Positions 19,901-27,800 of a stretch of DNA of 35,196 nucleotides are shown here, piece after piece. This stretch comes from Nostocales cyanobacterium Centralia_MAG_434 (lineage in GTDB: Bacteria; Cyanobacteriota; Cyanobacteriia; Cyanobacteriales; Nostocaceae): assembly GCA_021324415.1 (NCBI GenBank), contig JAJPJF010000247.1:1-35196 (forward strand), written 5' to 3'. The position numbers and the translations under genes were made by a program. The first letter of the stretch is position 1. Every line of letters starts with the position of its first letter. The notes under the pieces were generated by a model that did no database searches, was not told the origin of the DNA, and saw nothing but the letters and a program-made list of their open reading frames with translations.

Positions 19901-22040
19901 CAGGTGCCAAACGAATCAGCAGTGTGCGTAAGAGATCACCACTGGTGAGGTCAAAATCACGTTCTACAAATTGGCTGATGATAGTTTGGGCAGCGGCGGA
20001 ATCATCTGCTTTAGTTTGCATCCAGTCGAGCCGAGGCGGTACTGGTCGTTGCTTCGGCACGCCATCAATTTCACGAATTGCCATTCTCAGGGATTCATGC
20101 CGTTCTAGTAAACTTTCAACCGCCTTATACAAGGCAGCTGTATCTAATTTTCCAGACAGTTCATAGCACAAAGTCTCAACATAGGCGGCATGCCTCACCC
20201 CAGCGCGTTCCAATAGCCAAAGCGCACGTTGTCCTGAAGCCAGAGGATACCATTCCATATTTGGTGCTACTGCAATCCTCGCCGCAGCATCCTCATTTTG
20301 CTCCAACATCGCAGCTATTTCGGCGATTGTTTGGTTACGTAACAAGAGCTCAATTGGCAGATCTTGTGACAGCTGTTGACGGATTAAGAAGGCAATGCGT
20401 ATTGCCTTGAGGATATCACCACCAAGGTCTAGGAAGCGATCGCTTGTTCCCACGCAATGCCAACCCAATATGTTGGCAAAGATTTGACACAAAGCTTCCT
20501 CAGTTGAGTTGGTGGGAGGCATTAGATCGCCAATATCAGGCACTGAATTAAAGTCAGGCAGAGGTAATTGGGAACGTTGCACCTTGCCGCTTGCAGTTAA
20601 CGGAAAACTCTCAAGATGCATGAAACGTGCAGGAATCATGTACTTGGGCAAAGTCCGGCGAAGCCCTGCTATAAGTGTTTGCTGCTCCGCAGTGCCGATA
20701 AAATACGCAACAAGAGTGACATCACCGTTAATTTCCCTGCTAACAACTACTGCATCCTTTACTCCCTCAAAAGCCATGAGAGAAGCCTCTATTTCGCCCA
20801 ATTCGATGCGGTATCCACAAATCTTGACCTGATAATCCGTACGACCTAGGACATTAATCTCGCCGTTGGGCAGCCATTTGCCCAGATCACCGCTACGGTA
20901 ACACCAACCTGACCGTCCAGCAACACTCTCGCGAAAACGTTTAACTGTCAGATCTGCTCGATTCAAATAGCCACGGCTCTCACCCGCACCACCAATCCAA
21001 AGCTCACCCACTTCGCCATGGGGAACTTTTTCACCCCGTTCGTCAACTACTTCCACCCAGTTGCCTGTAAGTGGTACACCTACCGTAATCGGGCCTGTGC
21101 GAGGCACTAATGCCGCCGTAGCATAAATCGTTGTTTCGGTTGGACCATAGAGGTTGTAAAGATGAGCACTAAATACTTTGGCGTAAAACTCATCACGCAA
21201 CGCAGGCTTGAGCAGCTCTTTGGCGCATAAACAGCGTGTGACACCAGGCAGTGGGTCTGTACCAAGAACTGATAAATAAGTTACAAGCCCTGATGGTGTG
21301 AACTGGATTGTTGTAACATGATTTTTTACAATAGCTGCATTAATTGCGATTGGCGAACGTTCGTCCCCAGGCTGGAGGAGAACAAGGAGTGCTCCCGATG
21401 TGAGGGGCAAAAATAACTCCAGGATGGAAATATCGAAAGTGAAAGTTGTACTCAGAAGAATGACATCGTCAGTTTGAATCGCGAAATAATTCCGCGCCCA
21501 ATTCAGTACATTAACAATTCCTGTTTCTCTCAGTAGAACACCTTTTGGTCTACCCGTGGAACCTGATGTGTAAAAACAGTAAATCAGCCTATCGCAATCC
21601 TGCGCTGACGGTTGAATTTGCGGCAGTGTCGTCAGTTTCGTTAGGCTATTGCTGCTTGATACCTCTGCATATTCTCGCAGATCAATTACATTGTGCCCTT
21701 GGCGCAGGTCAGAGTCAATATCGAGATTCGTGACAAGCAGACCAGCTTGGCTATCCTCAAGAATGAGCTGAATGTGCTCGACGGGATGATCAGGGTCCAG
21801 TGGCATACAGATGCCACCCGCAGCCATCACTGCTAGGATAGCGATCAGCATATCAAATGACCGCGTTAGGAAAAGTGGTACGAGAACATCTTGCCCAACT
21901 CCGTAATCAATGCACAAGCGTAGAGAAAGCGCTTGCACGCGGTTTAAGAGATCGCCGTAAGTTAAACGACGCTGCTCTTGGACAACTGCTATGCGCTCAG
22001 GATTTGCTTGGGCTATGTGCTGAAATAACTCATAAATCAT
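13920..22040 (-). CDS. Three-module NRPS: A-T(dead)-C-A-T-C-A-T
   Basis: 2706 aa. Domains: A1 (1-495), T1 (about 510-575), C (about 597-1020), A2 (about 1053-1540), T2 (Ser1587), C (about 1650-2070), A3 (about 2103-2600) and T3 (Ser2653). T1 reads LGGDILKAI: the phosphopantetheine Ser is Ile543 (codon ATC, 20412-20414), one base from AGC. Pocket residues aligned to PheA are A1 D-I-L-Q-L-A-L-I-Y (close to the Gly code), A2 D-V-W-H-V-S-Y-V-D (close to Ser) and A3 D-V-R-H-F-A-L-M-A (unassigned). All keep the Asp that binds an alpha-amino group. The C domains read HHIACDS and HHIAGDA, with both histidines kept. The protein starts directly at an A domain, which fits a partner ending in C, such as the 1078-aa loading NRPS. 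It begins 2 bases after the HTTM gene with a GGTG site and overlaps the KS/NRPS gene. No MbtH-like gene is visible in the window. Confidence 0.95.
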   Translation of the reverse strand: MIYELFQHIAQANPERIAVVQEQRRLTYGDLLNRVQALSLRLCIDYGVGQDVLVPLFLTRSFDMLIAILAVMAAGGICMPLDPDHPVEHIQLILEDSQAGLLVTNLDIDSDLRQGHNVIDLREYAEVSSSNSLTKLTTLPQIQPSAQDCDRLIYCFYTSGSTGRPKGVLLRETGIVNVLNWARNYFAIQTDDVILLSTTFTFDISILELFLPLTSGALLVLLQPGDERSPIAINAAIVKNHVTTIQFTPSGLVTYLSVLGTDPLPGVTRCLCAKELLKPALRDEFYAKVFSAHLYNLYGPTETTIYATAALVPRTGPITVGVPLTGNWVEVVDERGEKVPHGEVGELWIGGAGESRGYLNRADLTVKRFRESVAGRSGWCYRSGDLGKWLPNGEINVLGRTDYQVKICGYRIELGEIEASLMAFEGVKDAVVVSREINGDVTLVAYFIGTAEQQTLIAGLRRTLPKYMIPARFMHLESFPLTASGKVQRSQLPLPDFNSVPDIGDLMPPTNSTEEALCQIFANILGWHCVGTSDRFLDLGGDILKAIRIAFLIRQQLSQDLPIELLLRNQTIAEIAAMLEQNEDAAARIAVAPNMEWYPLASGQRALWLLERAGVRHAAYVETLCYELSGKLDTAALYKAVESLLERHESLRMAIREIDGVPKQRPVPPRLDWMQTKADDSAAAQTIISQFVERDFDLTSGDLLRTLLIRLAPEKHIFTIAIHHIACDSWSFTLIIDQIFSAYNTFKHGLSPQAVCLGIQYKDFCYWQQSRLKTVTTAKARSYWLQKLSGDVEILDLSTDRPRPGIRTFQGRTLLRNFSTQSLNALKQLCHKEQVTLYTGLCAALRALFYRLTEQSDFILGTTTLGRPVPELAEQIGHYTNVVALRDQVTPTMTFRELLTATATTLLKAMEHDAYPFDELVTDLKCTTGSKRNPLFEVMVQLDPGRGDFSKKLDGIKVSRLIPPINYSKFDLTLFFRETSQGLELLAEFSTAIFDIDRLERMLAQLETLLQSATATPDAEICELLLLPIAEQELVLKKFNDTLVNYNLSTPIHQLFELQVARTPQRLATVDEYEQLTYAALNERANVLADMLRCDHGVGPNVIVALLMERSVQLIVAILGILKAGGAYLPLNPKDPRERLHTILSDSSPAVTLLNADWAQQQLGDTVPIVDLRQHIHGSPENPGCIATGNDAIYCIYTSGSTGIPNGVVVEHSAVANRLFWMIDDLSITQEDVILQKTSYSFDVSVWEIFLPLIVGAKQIMLRPGSESDPAVIKSVIETHQTTLVHFVPAMLNQYLSVVEAGFKGVRHCVCSGEALDRDLANRFLSTVGDAGTQLHNYYGPTEATVDVSRCRVEIGSDPVTIGHPAPNNRFYVLDARRHPCPIGVTGDLYIAGIQLGRGYLNRPQLNAERYVNDPFHPGEQMYLTGDLARWLPSGEIYYLGRKDSQVKLRGFRIDLGEIEHALISCKGVDNAVVLKHHHSESGDYLCGYITSTSFPSEPKLRESMAVRLPEYMIPAHFIYLEAFPVTRNGKVDRKALATMPRNFTTVQDCVPPSGQAEAELLAIWHSLLPSTTLNFTNDFFKVGGNSLAAVQLAARIMKKFGVSMRVAEIFRNRTIREQVRLIEAKWQNPTEPKLTLSAHPRKSRHRVSPAQERMWLFYILEPDSSAYNIRFQGLLTGEINTYAFQAAINELVSRHEVLRTTYISQDGQIYQVPHKDLPTLLEIRDLSGIANAGKQIPSQAEELVNCPFRLETEMPVRFVLFRASATEHTFLIVLHHIAGDAWSMRVLLHELSLLYELKLKGASATLPQLPLQYIDYSESLAQLEYAPTIIMKNLNYWRERLRNCPLLDLPTDLPLPESASSPSVFSFVLPKETTESIKQLAKSTSTTAFEVIMAALNLLLFRLSNQQDIVVGFPMANRHFPGLESVVGLFLSALALRTDLSGDPTFTQLLARVSAGIHEAYEHQHIPFEQVVQEVNPVRRLNRTPIFDVLLNYQSGLEKKFHIKGVNVKVITNDLEIAAKYLLTVYVSEENGGLRFELVPRTDLFSPMRSSKMLSQLRAILEQVVQSPQARCSTFSLLDKSERAATIAEISAPIEKSEKRMVIETILAWAATDGESIALEQSDVHITYAELAHRIQILACSLVANGCRPGETVALSGSRGIGFVVGMLAILRCGAVVLPVNPALPNLRRQQILTIGKPMRAVLVYERNDLQLAADFQDIPRLLIEAKSGVPIQQSASTKSVELPSVQSSGAAYIFFTSGTTGAPRGVLGWHGALTHFLEWQQQTFAILATDRCSQTTSVSFDVMLRDTLLALVSGGTVVIPQSQDELGGAAVFPWLDKKKITLLHTVPTVFHTWLLDAPEYVRLDALHSLFFAGEPLRASLVKSIRTRFPGIKRIVNLYGPTETTMAKFAYEIPHTPLPDVLPVGKPLPQCQGFVMRGDAFCSVGEPGEIVIRTPFSTLGYLDGQVNVSGFIQNPYTKTTDDIIYRTGDFGRWRPDGMLEVLGRIDDEIKINGVRIQPAEVEKVLSGHPLVYACTVIPFKEPNSEPRLVAYVVSKDTNPNFTEQIRTYVSQRLPQALVPGQFIRINVLPMTANGKIDRAALPSPLSISNSEARKSELPSTSIQKEIASIWAEVLEHPVFGTSDNFFELGGTSLKLLRLHHCLNLRFPDMIRVAQLFSSPTIAEQAQLIESDAAEQLYDEVTVHEL

Positions 22041-22042
22041 TT

Positions 22043-23530
22043 TTAATCACCGTCATTAAAGGAAGCAGATCCGATTACCAAAGGTCCTTCCGAAGTTTGG
22101 CAAATGAGATCAAGACGGCTATAGTCCCTGGCAGTAGGAAGCTGAGCCTTTAATAAGGTAACAAGCCGCCGCAGGAATTTTGCAGATGGAAAGTCTGCTC
22201 CCGTCTCGCCTGGAGAAGCGACTGGCTTAGCAGCAAGATCTTTAATTGCAACGGCACGAACCACCTTTGCCCATTGAGACCAGCGAGCAAAGCTCATACC
22301 ATTTTCAGACAAAACTTCAAACAAAGGTCTGACTGATCCACCGTCCACCGGAACAATCATAATTTCTTCATTCGTCTCGGTAGAAACCCAAGGCCGATGC
22401 CACTCAGTTACTTTGCCTTTAGAAGCAGCTACAGCCTTGGCATGTAATTTTGAAATTGCAGGAAGTTTCCTTTCGGAAGGGGTAAGCCCATTTGAGTACA
22501 TGGGAACACTGGTGAATGGCCACTCTTCCACGTGGCGCAGAAAAACTATCAATAACGTCAAACAATAAATAACGAAAAAAATAGTAAGAATTGAAGCCAG
22601 AAACCCTTTGCTATCAGCAGCTGACCAGGAAAGTAAACTTTCATTCCCTATCAAACCATTCCAATCGATGAGTAAAGTATAGCACCACATTTGAATCCAA
22701 TAATCAGGCATCATCACCAGCAGGATGCCGATGTGAAGGCAGCACCAACCCAAAACAACGTAAGGAATGAGATGCACGTCAAATAAAGTAATTACTCCAG
22801 AAATTTCAGTGATGACAGACATCGTTGCTAGCAAGCTGCATAAAGGCAACCCGAACAAATGAGGGTTTGCCCTCAGGATGCTGGATACCAAGGGGCTGCG
22901 GGCGAATCTCTTAGACTCCTCCAAATAAAAATGAAGGGCCCGTCCATTCAACCATCGGATTCCACCATAGCGCAACTTTGAAAGGCCACCCGCAAGCATC
23001 ACATAGACCATCGTGATTTGCACTAATTTCACAGCAAAGCCAGATTCAAGCACAGAATTTGGAGGAAAAAGTTGCGGCCATAGTAATTTTTCATGCAGGA
23101 CGCTATCCAACGAGAACCCGTCATCAGAAATAGAAAAACAGAGTGCAAAAAGTGTATAAAGCGCTGCATGGGTAGAGTGGTTTGAGCCTAAGGCTCCTGA
23201 GTTTACTGCATGCAGAAAGGCAAAACATGAAAAAGTGAGTATACCTGAGATTGGCTGCAGTAGACCTACAGCTGACATAATCCAAAAGACAATCGTCAAA
23301 ATTCGGACAAATTTGAGGGCCTTTAAATTTGGCATTCCGAATCCAAACAAGCGCAGTATCTTTGGGGGCGTGTAGAATGGTGCTGCCATTCGCCTCATGA
23401 TGGAAGGAGAGTTAAATGGAGTAGGGCTGTCGTATAGACAAAGCGCGAGCAGTCCCAAACAGAAGACTAATCTCTGAATGCCGGAAATCGGGGGAAAATC
23501 AGTGAAGATGGTCGAAAGATTTATTAGCAT
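22043..23530 (-). CDS. HTTM-domain membrane protein (vitamin K gamma-carboxylase-like)
   Basis: 495 aa, with several hydrophobic segments between about residues 15 and 330 and a soluble C-terminal region of about 140 aa. The pattern, including the segment VKLVQITMVYVMLAGGLSKL followed by W-x-N-G-x-A, matches HTTM proteins, which share a fold with vitamin K-dependent gamma-glutamyl carboxylase. Bacterial members have mostly unknown substrates. It is the first gene of the main operon, starts after a GAGG site, and ends two bases before the NRPS start, so co-expression is very likely. A DCC-family protein, a common partner of HTTM proteins, is the last gene. It might modify or handle the peptide at the membrane; this is inferred from context. 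The 256 bases upstream hold no gene and should contain the operon promoter, but I see no convincing -35/-10 pair. Confidence 0.8.
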   Translation of the reverse strand: MLINLSTIFTDFPPISGIQRLVFCLGLLALCLYDSPTPFNSPSIMRRMAAPFYTPPKILRLFGFGMPNLKALKFVRILTIVFWIMSAVGLLQPISGILTFSCFAFLHAVNSGALGSNHSTHAALYTLFALCFSISDDGFSLDSVLHEKLLWPQLFPPNSVLESGFAVKLVQITMVYVMLAGGLSKLRYGGIRWLNGRALHFYLEESKRFARSPLVSSILRANPHLFGLPLCSLLATMSVITEISGVITLFDVHLIPYVVLGWCCLHIGILLVMMPDYWIQMWCYTLLIDWNGLIGNESLLSWSAADSKGFLASILTIFFVIYCLTLLIVFLRHVEEWPFTSVPMYSNGLTPSERKLPAISKLHAKAVAASKGKVTEWHRPWVSTETNEEIMIVPVDGGSVRPLFEVLSENGMSFARWSQWAKVVRAVAIKDLAAKPVASPGETGADFPSAKFLRRLVTLLKAQLPTARDYSRLDLICQTSEGPLVIGSASFNDGD

Positions 23531-23907
23531 GAAACCTCATCTAAGAGCGATATTCATAACAACTCGTTAAATAAAACAAAAAGTCTCTCCCATAGCATTG
23601 GCTTCTGAGGCTTGAAAATTTGGTGGAGGTTTTAAACCCTTGCTCTATAAGGCTGCGTAGACGGTTCGGGCACTCAAGAGAAGGGATAAATCGCTTTTGC
23701 CTTCTAGCTTGAAAAAGTGATGTGAGGGTATAAGGGTGTGGGGGAAGGAACTTTTTTCATGCGGAGGCAGTGAAACTTGTTTCATTAGACTTGTCTGCAA
23801 ACTCCAAAGCCAGACTGTTCAAAGCTTTGGGGCAAAACTTTGATGTCTTCGGAAAAACGGAGCTATAAGGGTTTGAGATAGTTAGTGATAGTTTAGAGGC
23901 ATAAAAA

Positions 23908-23932
23908 TTAACTCTTATTTTCTGAGAGTTAA
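23908..23932 (-). terminator. Hairpin plus T-run downstream of the IS transposase
   Basis: On the minus strand an 8-bp stem, TTAACTCT / AGAGTTAA with a 9-nt loop, is followed directly by TTTTT. It lies 16 bases past the transposase stop and fits a Rho-independent terminator. It could also stop read-through from the loading-NRPS operon into the HTTM-NRPS operon. Confidence 0.5.
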
Positions 23933-23948
23933 TGATTATTACTAATAG

Positions 23949-24533
23949 CTAAATTGGAAGAATTAAGCTAACAATTCTTAATTTAACTAGTTCACAAACT
24001 GTAAAAAAAAGCTCGTAATTGTCAATTTTTAGTCGAAAACTTTGTGAAGTAATTCGAAATATTTTAAGTAATTGAATCAAATGTTCGATGAATATCCGAT
24101 TAATAGATAAAGCTTTGTTTTCATTCTTTTGCTGCTGAGTTAGTTCTCGTTTTGGTTTTCTTTTATGAGGGGTAATAATGTTTTTACCTCCTTGAAAGCC
24201 TTTATTGCCAGAAAAAGGTTGAGACTTATCAAACTGTTCCTGAGATTTACGAAACAATTTTATATCAGCTGTTGGCCCAGGAACACCTACTTCAACTTCA
24301 ACAATATCCTTACTTTCTGGCATCCCAATCATTAAACTTTTTAAGGTATGTTGTCTCTTCTTACCAGAAAAATATTTTTGTTGCTCTTTTTGGTCAAAAT
24401 TCCTATAAATTGGCTGTTCTAGGCTATCTACTAATAGCCTAAAATTGGTTAATACTTCCTGAACAAAGAGTAAGTCGTTTTCATTATTTGAGACTTGTTC
24501 TAATAAACTAGCGGGTAAAATATCTCGTAACAT
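23949..24533 (-). pseudogene. IS5-like transposase, DDE catalytic part (3' fragment)
   Basis: About 194 aa, starting MLRDILPASLLEQV and running to the family-typical C terminus near LRIVSLILPI. The acidic positions seem to be present: VDSLEQPI, PGPTADIKLFR, and the Glu in FIEHLIQLLKIF. It matches the DDE_Tnp_4-type catalytic half of small cyanobacterial IS5-like transposases. It is cut off from the N-terminal half by an in-frame TGA (24540-24542), where the family usually has a Trp (context FHY-stop-IP for FHYWxx). The apparent start Met is therefore just the first Met after the nonsense codon. Confidence 0.85.
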
Positions 24534-24539
24534 TGGTAT

Positions 24540-24873
24540 TCAATAATGAAAAGTATCGTTAGGCTCTGTCTTAGATACCTCAAATAACATTCCTAATACT
24601 TGAAATGTTGGCATCTATCTGTCTGAGATAAAATAGGCATAAATATACTTGTTCTTCGGTTGATAACTTTTCGGGACGACCACCACAAGATGCATTAATT
24701 CTTATTTTTTGACTCTCCTGTTTAGTTTTGATGTCTTGATGTCGTTTTAAGGCGCAATTTAGCAGTGATTGCAATTGTTCGTAACTAATCCCTAAAATCT
24801 GTTTTGTTCGTAGTGGATACTTTCGGATATAGTCAAAAACCATAACTAATTGCGAAAAATAGTAGGTACTCAA
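24540..24873 (-). pseudogene. IS5-like transposase, helix-turn-helix part (5' fragment)
   Basis: The N-terminal half of the same transposase, with the block LGISYEQLQSLLNCAL and the GGRPEKLSTEEQVYLCLFYL region typical of HTH_Tnp_4 leaders. The frame is lost after CLFYLRQ, where CAGATAGATGCC carries what looks like a 4-base GATA duplication near 24625. In the shifted frame the protein continues MPTFQVLGMLFEVSKTE up to the TGA at 24540-24542. The natural start is probably the internal MVFDYIRKYP, not the first Met. Some IS5 relatives use programmed frameshifts, but the extra nonsense codon argues for decay. Confidence 0.8.
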
Positions 24874-24885
24874 TTCAACGTTTTA

Positions 24886-27800
24886 CTATTTTTCCTTTCC
24901 TAAGTTAATATTTCGGACAAGTCTATTGCACTTCATGAGTAATTGATACCGTTCCGCTTCCGTCAAAATCGGCAACTCACAAATGCACTTATTCGGGTCA
25001 GCAATCACCTCCTCCAGCAAAGTATGTAAATGACCCACCATTCGGGCAATCGTCGCGTCATCAAATAAATCAGTGTTGTACGTAAATGTTCCAATTAGTT
25101 CTTGTTCAGTTTCCGTCAGGGACAAAGTCAAATCAAGCTTTGTCGTTTTATTGTCAACCTCTAAAGGACTTAAGGTCAACTCGGAAAATTCCCAACCTGG
25201 CATTGGGGCATTCTGAAATACGAACATTACCTGAAACAGGGGGTTATAGCTCAAATTTCGTTCTGGTTGTAGTTCCTCCACCATCCTCTCAAACGGCATA
25301 TCCTGATGATCATAAGCCTCCAAAGCTACCTTACGCACTCGACTTAACAATTCCCGAAAACTGGGAGACCCACCCAGATCAGACCGCAGTACTAAAGTAT
25401 TGACAAAAAAGCCAATTAGTCCCTCAACTTCAGCCCGGTTGCGTTTAGCAATGGGAGAACCAACAATAACGTCTTCCTGCCCCGTATAGCAGTAAAGTAA
25501 CATCTTGAACGCGGCCAACAGAGTCATAAACAAAGTAACCTTTTCCTGCTGGCTCAGCACGTTAAGAGCATCCGTTAACTCCTTCGATAGCTCAAACGAC
25601 TGCCTTGACCCCTGATATGTTTGCACTGGAGGACGTGGACGATCAGTCGGTAATTCCAGTATAGGTAACTCCCCTCCTAGCTGCTTCTTCCAGTAAGCAA
25701 TGTTCGACTCCAGCGCCTCTCCAGAGAACCACTCCCTCTGCCAAATGGCAAAATCAGCATATTGAATCGGCAACTCTGGTAACGCAATTGGTAAATCGTT
25801 GCATACAGCTTGGTAGACTATTGCTAACTCACGCACCAAAACGCCCATTGACCATCCATCTGAAACTATGTGGTGCATCACTAGTAGTAGGACATGTTCT
25901 GCTTCATCCAAACGCAGAAGCTTAGTGCGCAGTAACAGTCCTTGAGTTAAATCAAAAGGCTGTTTAGCTTCCTCTGTAGCCAACCTCTGGACCTGAGCAT
26001 CTAGCTCTGTCTTATATGTTTCCCGGAGGTCTACTACTCGTAACCTTAAGTCTATCTCTGGAGAGATCAGCTGAATTGGTTGCCCATCCACATCTCTAAA
26101 AGTTGTGCGCAAAACTTCATGGCGGCGTACAATTTCACATAGGCTCTGCTCCAATGCCTTTACATTTAACTGACCCGTGACCCGATAAGCAAGGGGGATG
26201 TTATATGTTGGTGTATTAGGCACAAACTGATCGAGAAACCAAAGTCGCTGCTGAGCAAAAGATAATGGTATATCTTCATTTTGCGTTCTAGGTAGAATTG
26301 ATATTGCTTGCAGACCAAGCTGCAACACAACCTGATTTTGTGTCAGCATCTCGGACAAACCCATGATGGTAGGTGCTTTAAAGAATTTCGATAAGGGAAT
26401 ATCTACCTGTAAAACTGCGAAAAGACGCGAAATAACTTGGGTTGCGCTGAGAGAGTCGCCGCCCAAGGTGAAGAAATTGTCGTAAACTCCTACCTGCTGA
26501 ACACCAAGAACTTCAGTCCAAATTTCTGCTAGCACTTTTTCTACCTTAGTTGTAGGTGCGACGAAAGGTGCCGTCAGTTCTGTCACCAGTTTCTGGGCTA
26601 AATTAATACGCTGTATTTTCCCTGTGGAACTTTTGGGAATTTCGTCAACAAACACTACCTGAGATGGTATTTTGAAATCAGCCAGTTTAGCTGCGGCAAA
26701 TTCACGAATTTCTCTTTCATTGATAGTAACGTTCTGCCGCAACACAACGACTGCTGCCACATCTTCGTTGAGAGTAGGATGGGGAACTGCAAAGCTAACT
26801 GCCTGTGCCACCTTTGGGTGCTCCAGTAGTACTTCGTCAATTTCACGAGGGGAAATTTTTTTCCCTCCTCGGTTGATGATTTCTTTCAGACGACCTGTGA
26901 TGAAAAGATAGCCATCACTATCTAAATATCCTTGGTCACCTGTCCTAAACCAGCCGTTTCTGAAGGCATTTTGATTAGCTGCTGGATTGTTTTCGTACTC
27001 AGAGATCACGTTATCACCCCGAACTACAATCTCTCCAATTTCACCAGATGCCAGTAAGTGTCCCATTTCATTCATAATGCCAACTTCTAGCCCTGCGGCT
27101 ATTCCTACTGAACCTGGTTTGCGTAGGCGTGGCGGTAAACAGTTACTTGATATTACGCTACCAGTCTCAGTCATCCCGTAAGTTTCTATCACCACAGTAC
27201 TAAACAACTCCTCTAAAGCTGCCAATACCTTGGGTGGTAAAGCAGCACCAGCAGAACGAATAAATCGCAGTGGTGTAAAGTGATCAAATTCATCGCAATG
27301 ATCTACAGATGCTGCTAAAACTGCTTGATGGACAGTGGGTACTGCTGTGTACCAAGTTGGTTGCATTGCTTGGAGCCAAGCAAAAAACTTAGAGGCATCA
27401 AATCCAGGAGTGCAAATAACACTGGCTCCTGCTGCTATAGAGGCAATTGTTGAAATTAAGCCCTGTACATGAAACAGCGGCATGACGTTCAGGTAGCGAT
27501 CACTCTGACACAATTCTAGTGCCGTTTTAATGTTATGAACTGAGACACTCAAATTAACCTGGCTCAGAGGTATTATTTTAGGACGGGAAGTAGTTCCTGA
27601 CGTATGCAGAACTAGGGCAACATCCTCAGATTGTGCAAACCCCTTGTCAATAGGAGGTAACTTAGTATCTCCCACAAGCTGAAAAATTCCTGCCTCTGCT
27701 TGTTGTATTGATACCAACTCAATAATCTTAATATTACGAGCCATTGCCACTGCTCTAGCAGGGGAATCTATTTCCGATTGCACAATCAGGGCTTTCGCAT

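Larger units (their letters stand above)
23788..24923 (-). mobile_element. IS5-like insertion sequence (about 1.14 kb), inactivated
   Basis: Terminal inverted repeats GACTTGTCTG (left, from 23788) and GACTTGTCCG (right, read from 24923 on the minus strand) bound the element. TA dinucleotides flank both ends (23786-23787 and 24924-24925), consistent with a TA target duplication. Inside is a transposase with helix-turn-helix and DDE parts, broken by a frameshift and a nonsense codon. The right end lies within the last codons of the loading-NRPS gene. Joining the flanks (one TA kept) restores an NRPS frame that runs 9 codons past the insertion point to a TGA at 23757-23759. Confidence 0.85.

Noticed and set aside
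24540-24640. Programmed frameshift making an active IS transposase
   Set aside because: A separate in-frame TGA follows, and the shift looks like a 4-base duplication rather than a slippery run.
24886-24960. Loading NRPS as a large synthetase truncated by the IS
   Set aside because: Joining the IS flanks gives a stop after 9 codons and no A-domain sequence in the 230 bases beyond, while the partner NRPS starts with the missing A domain.
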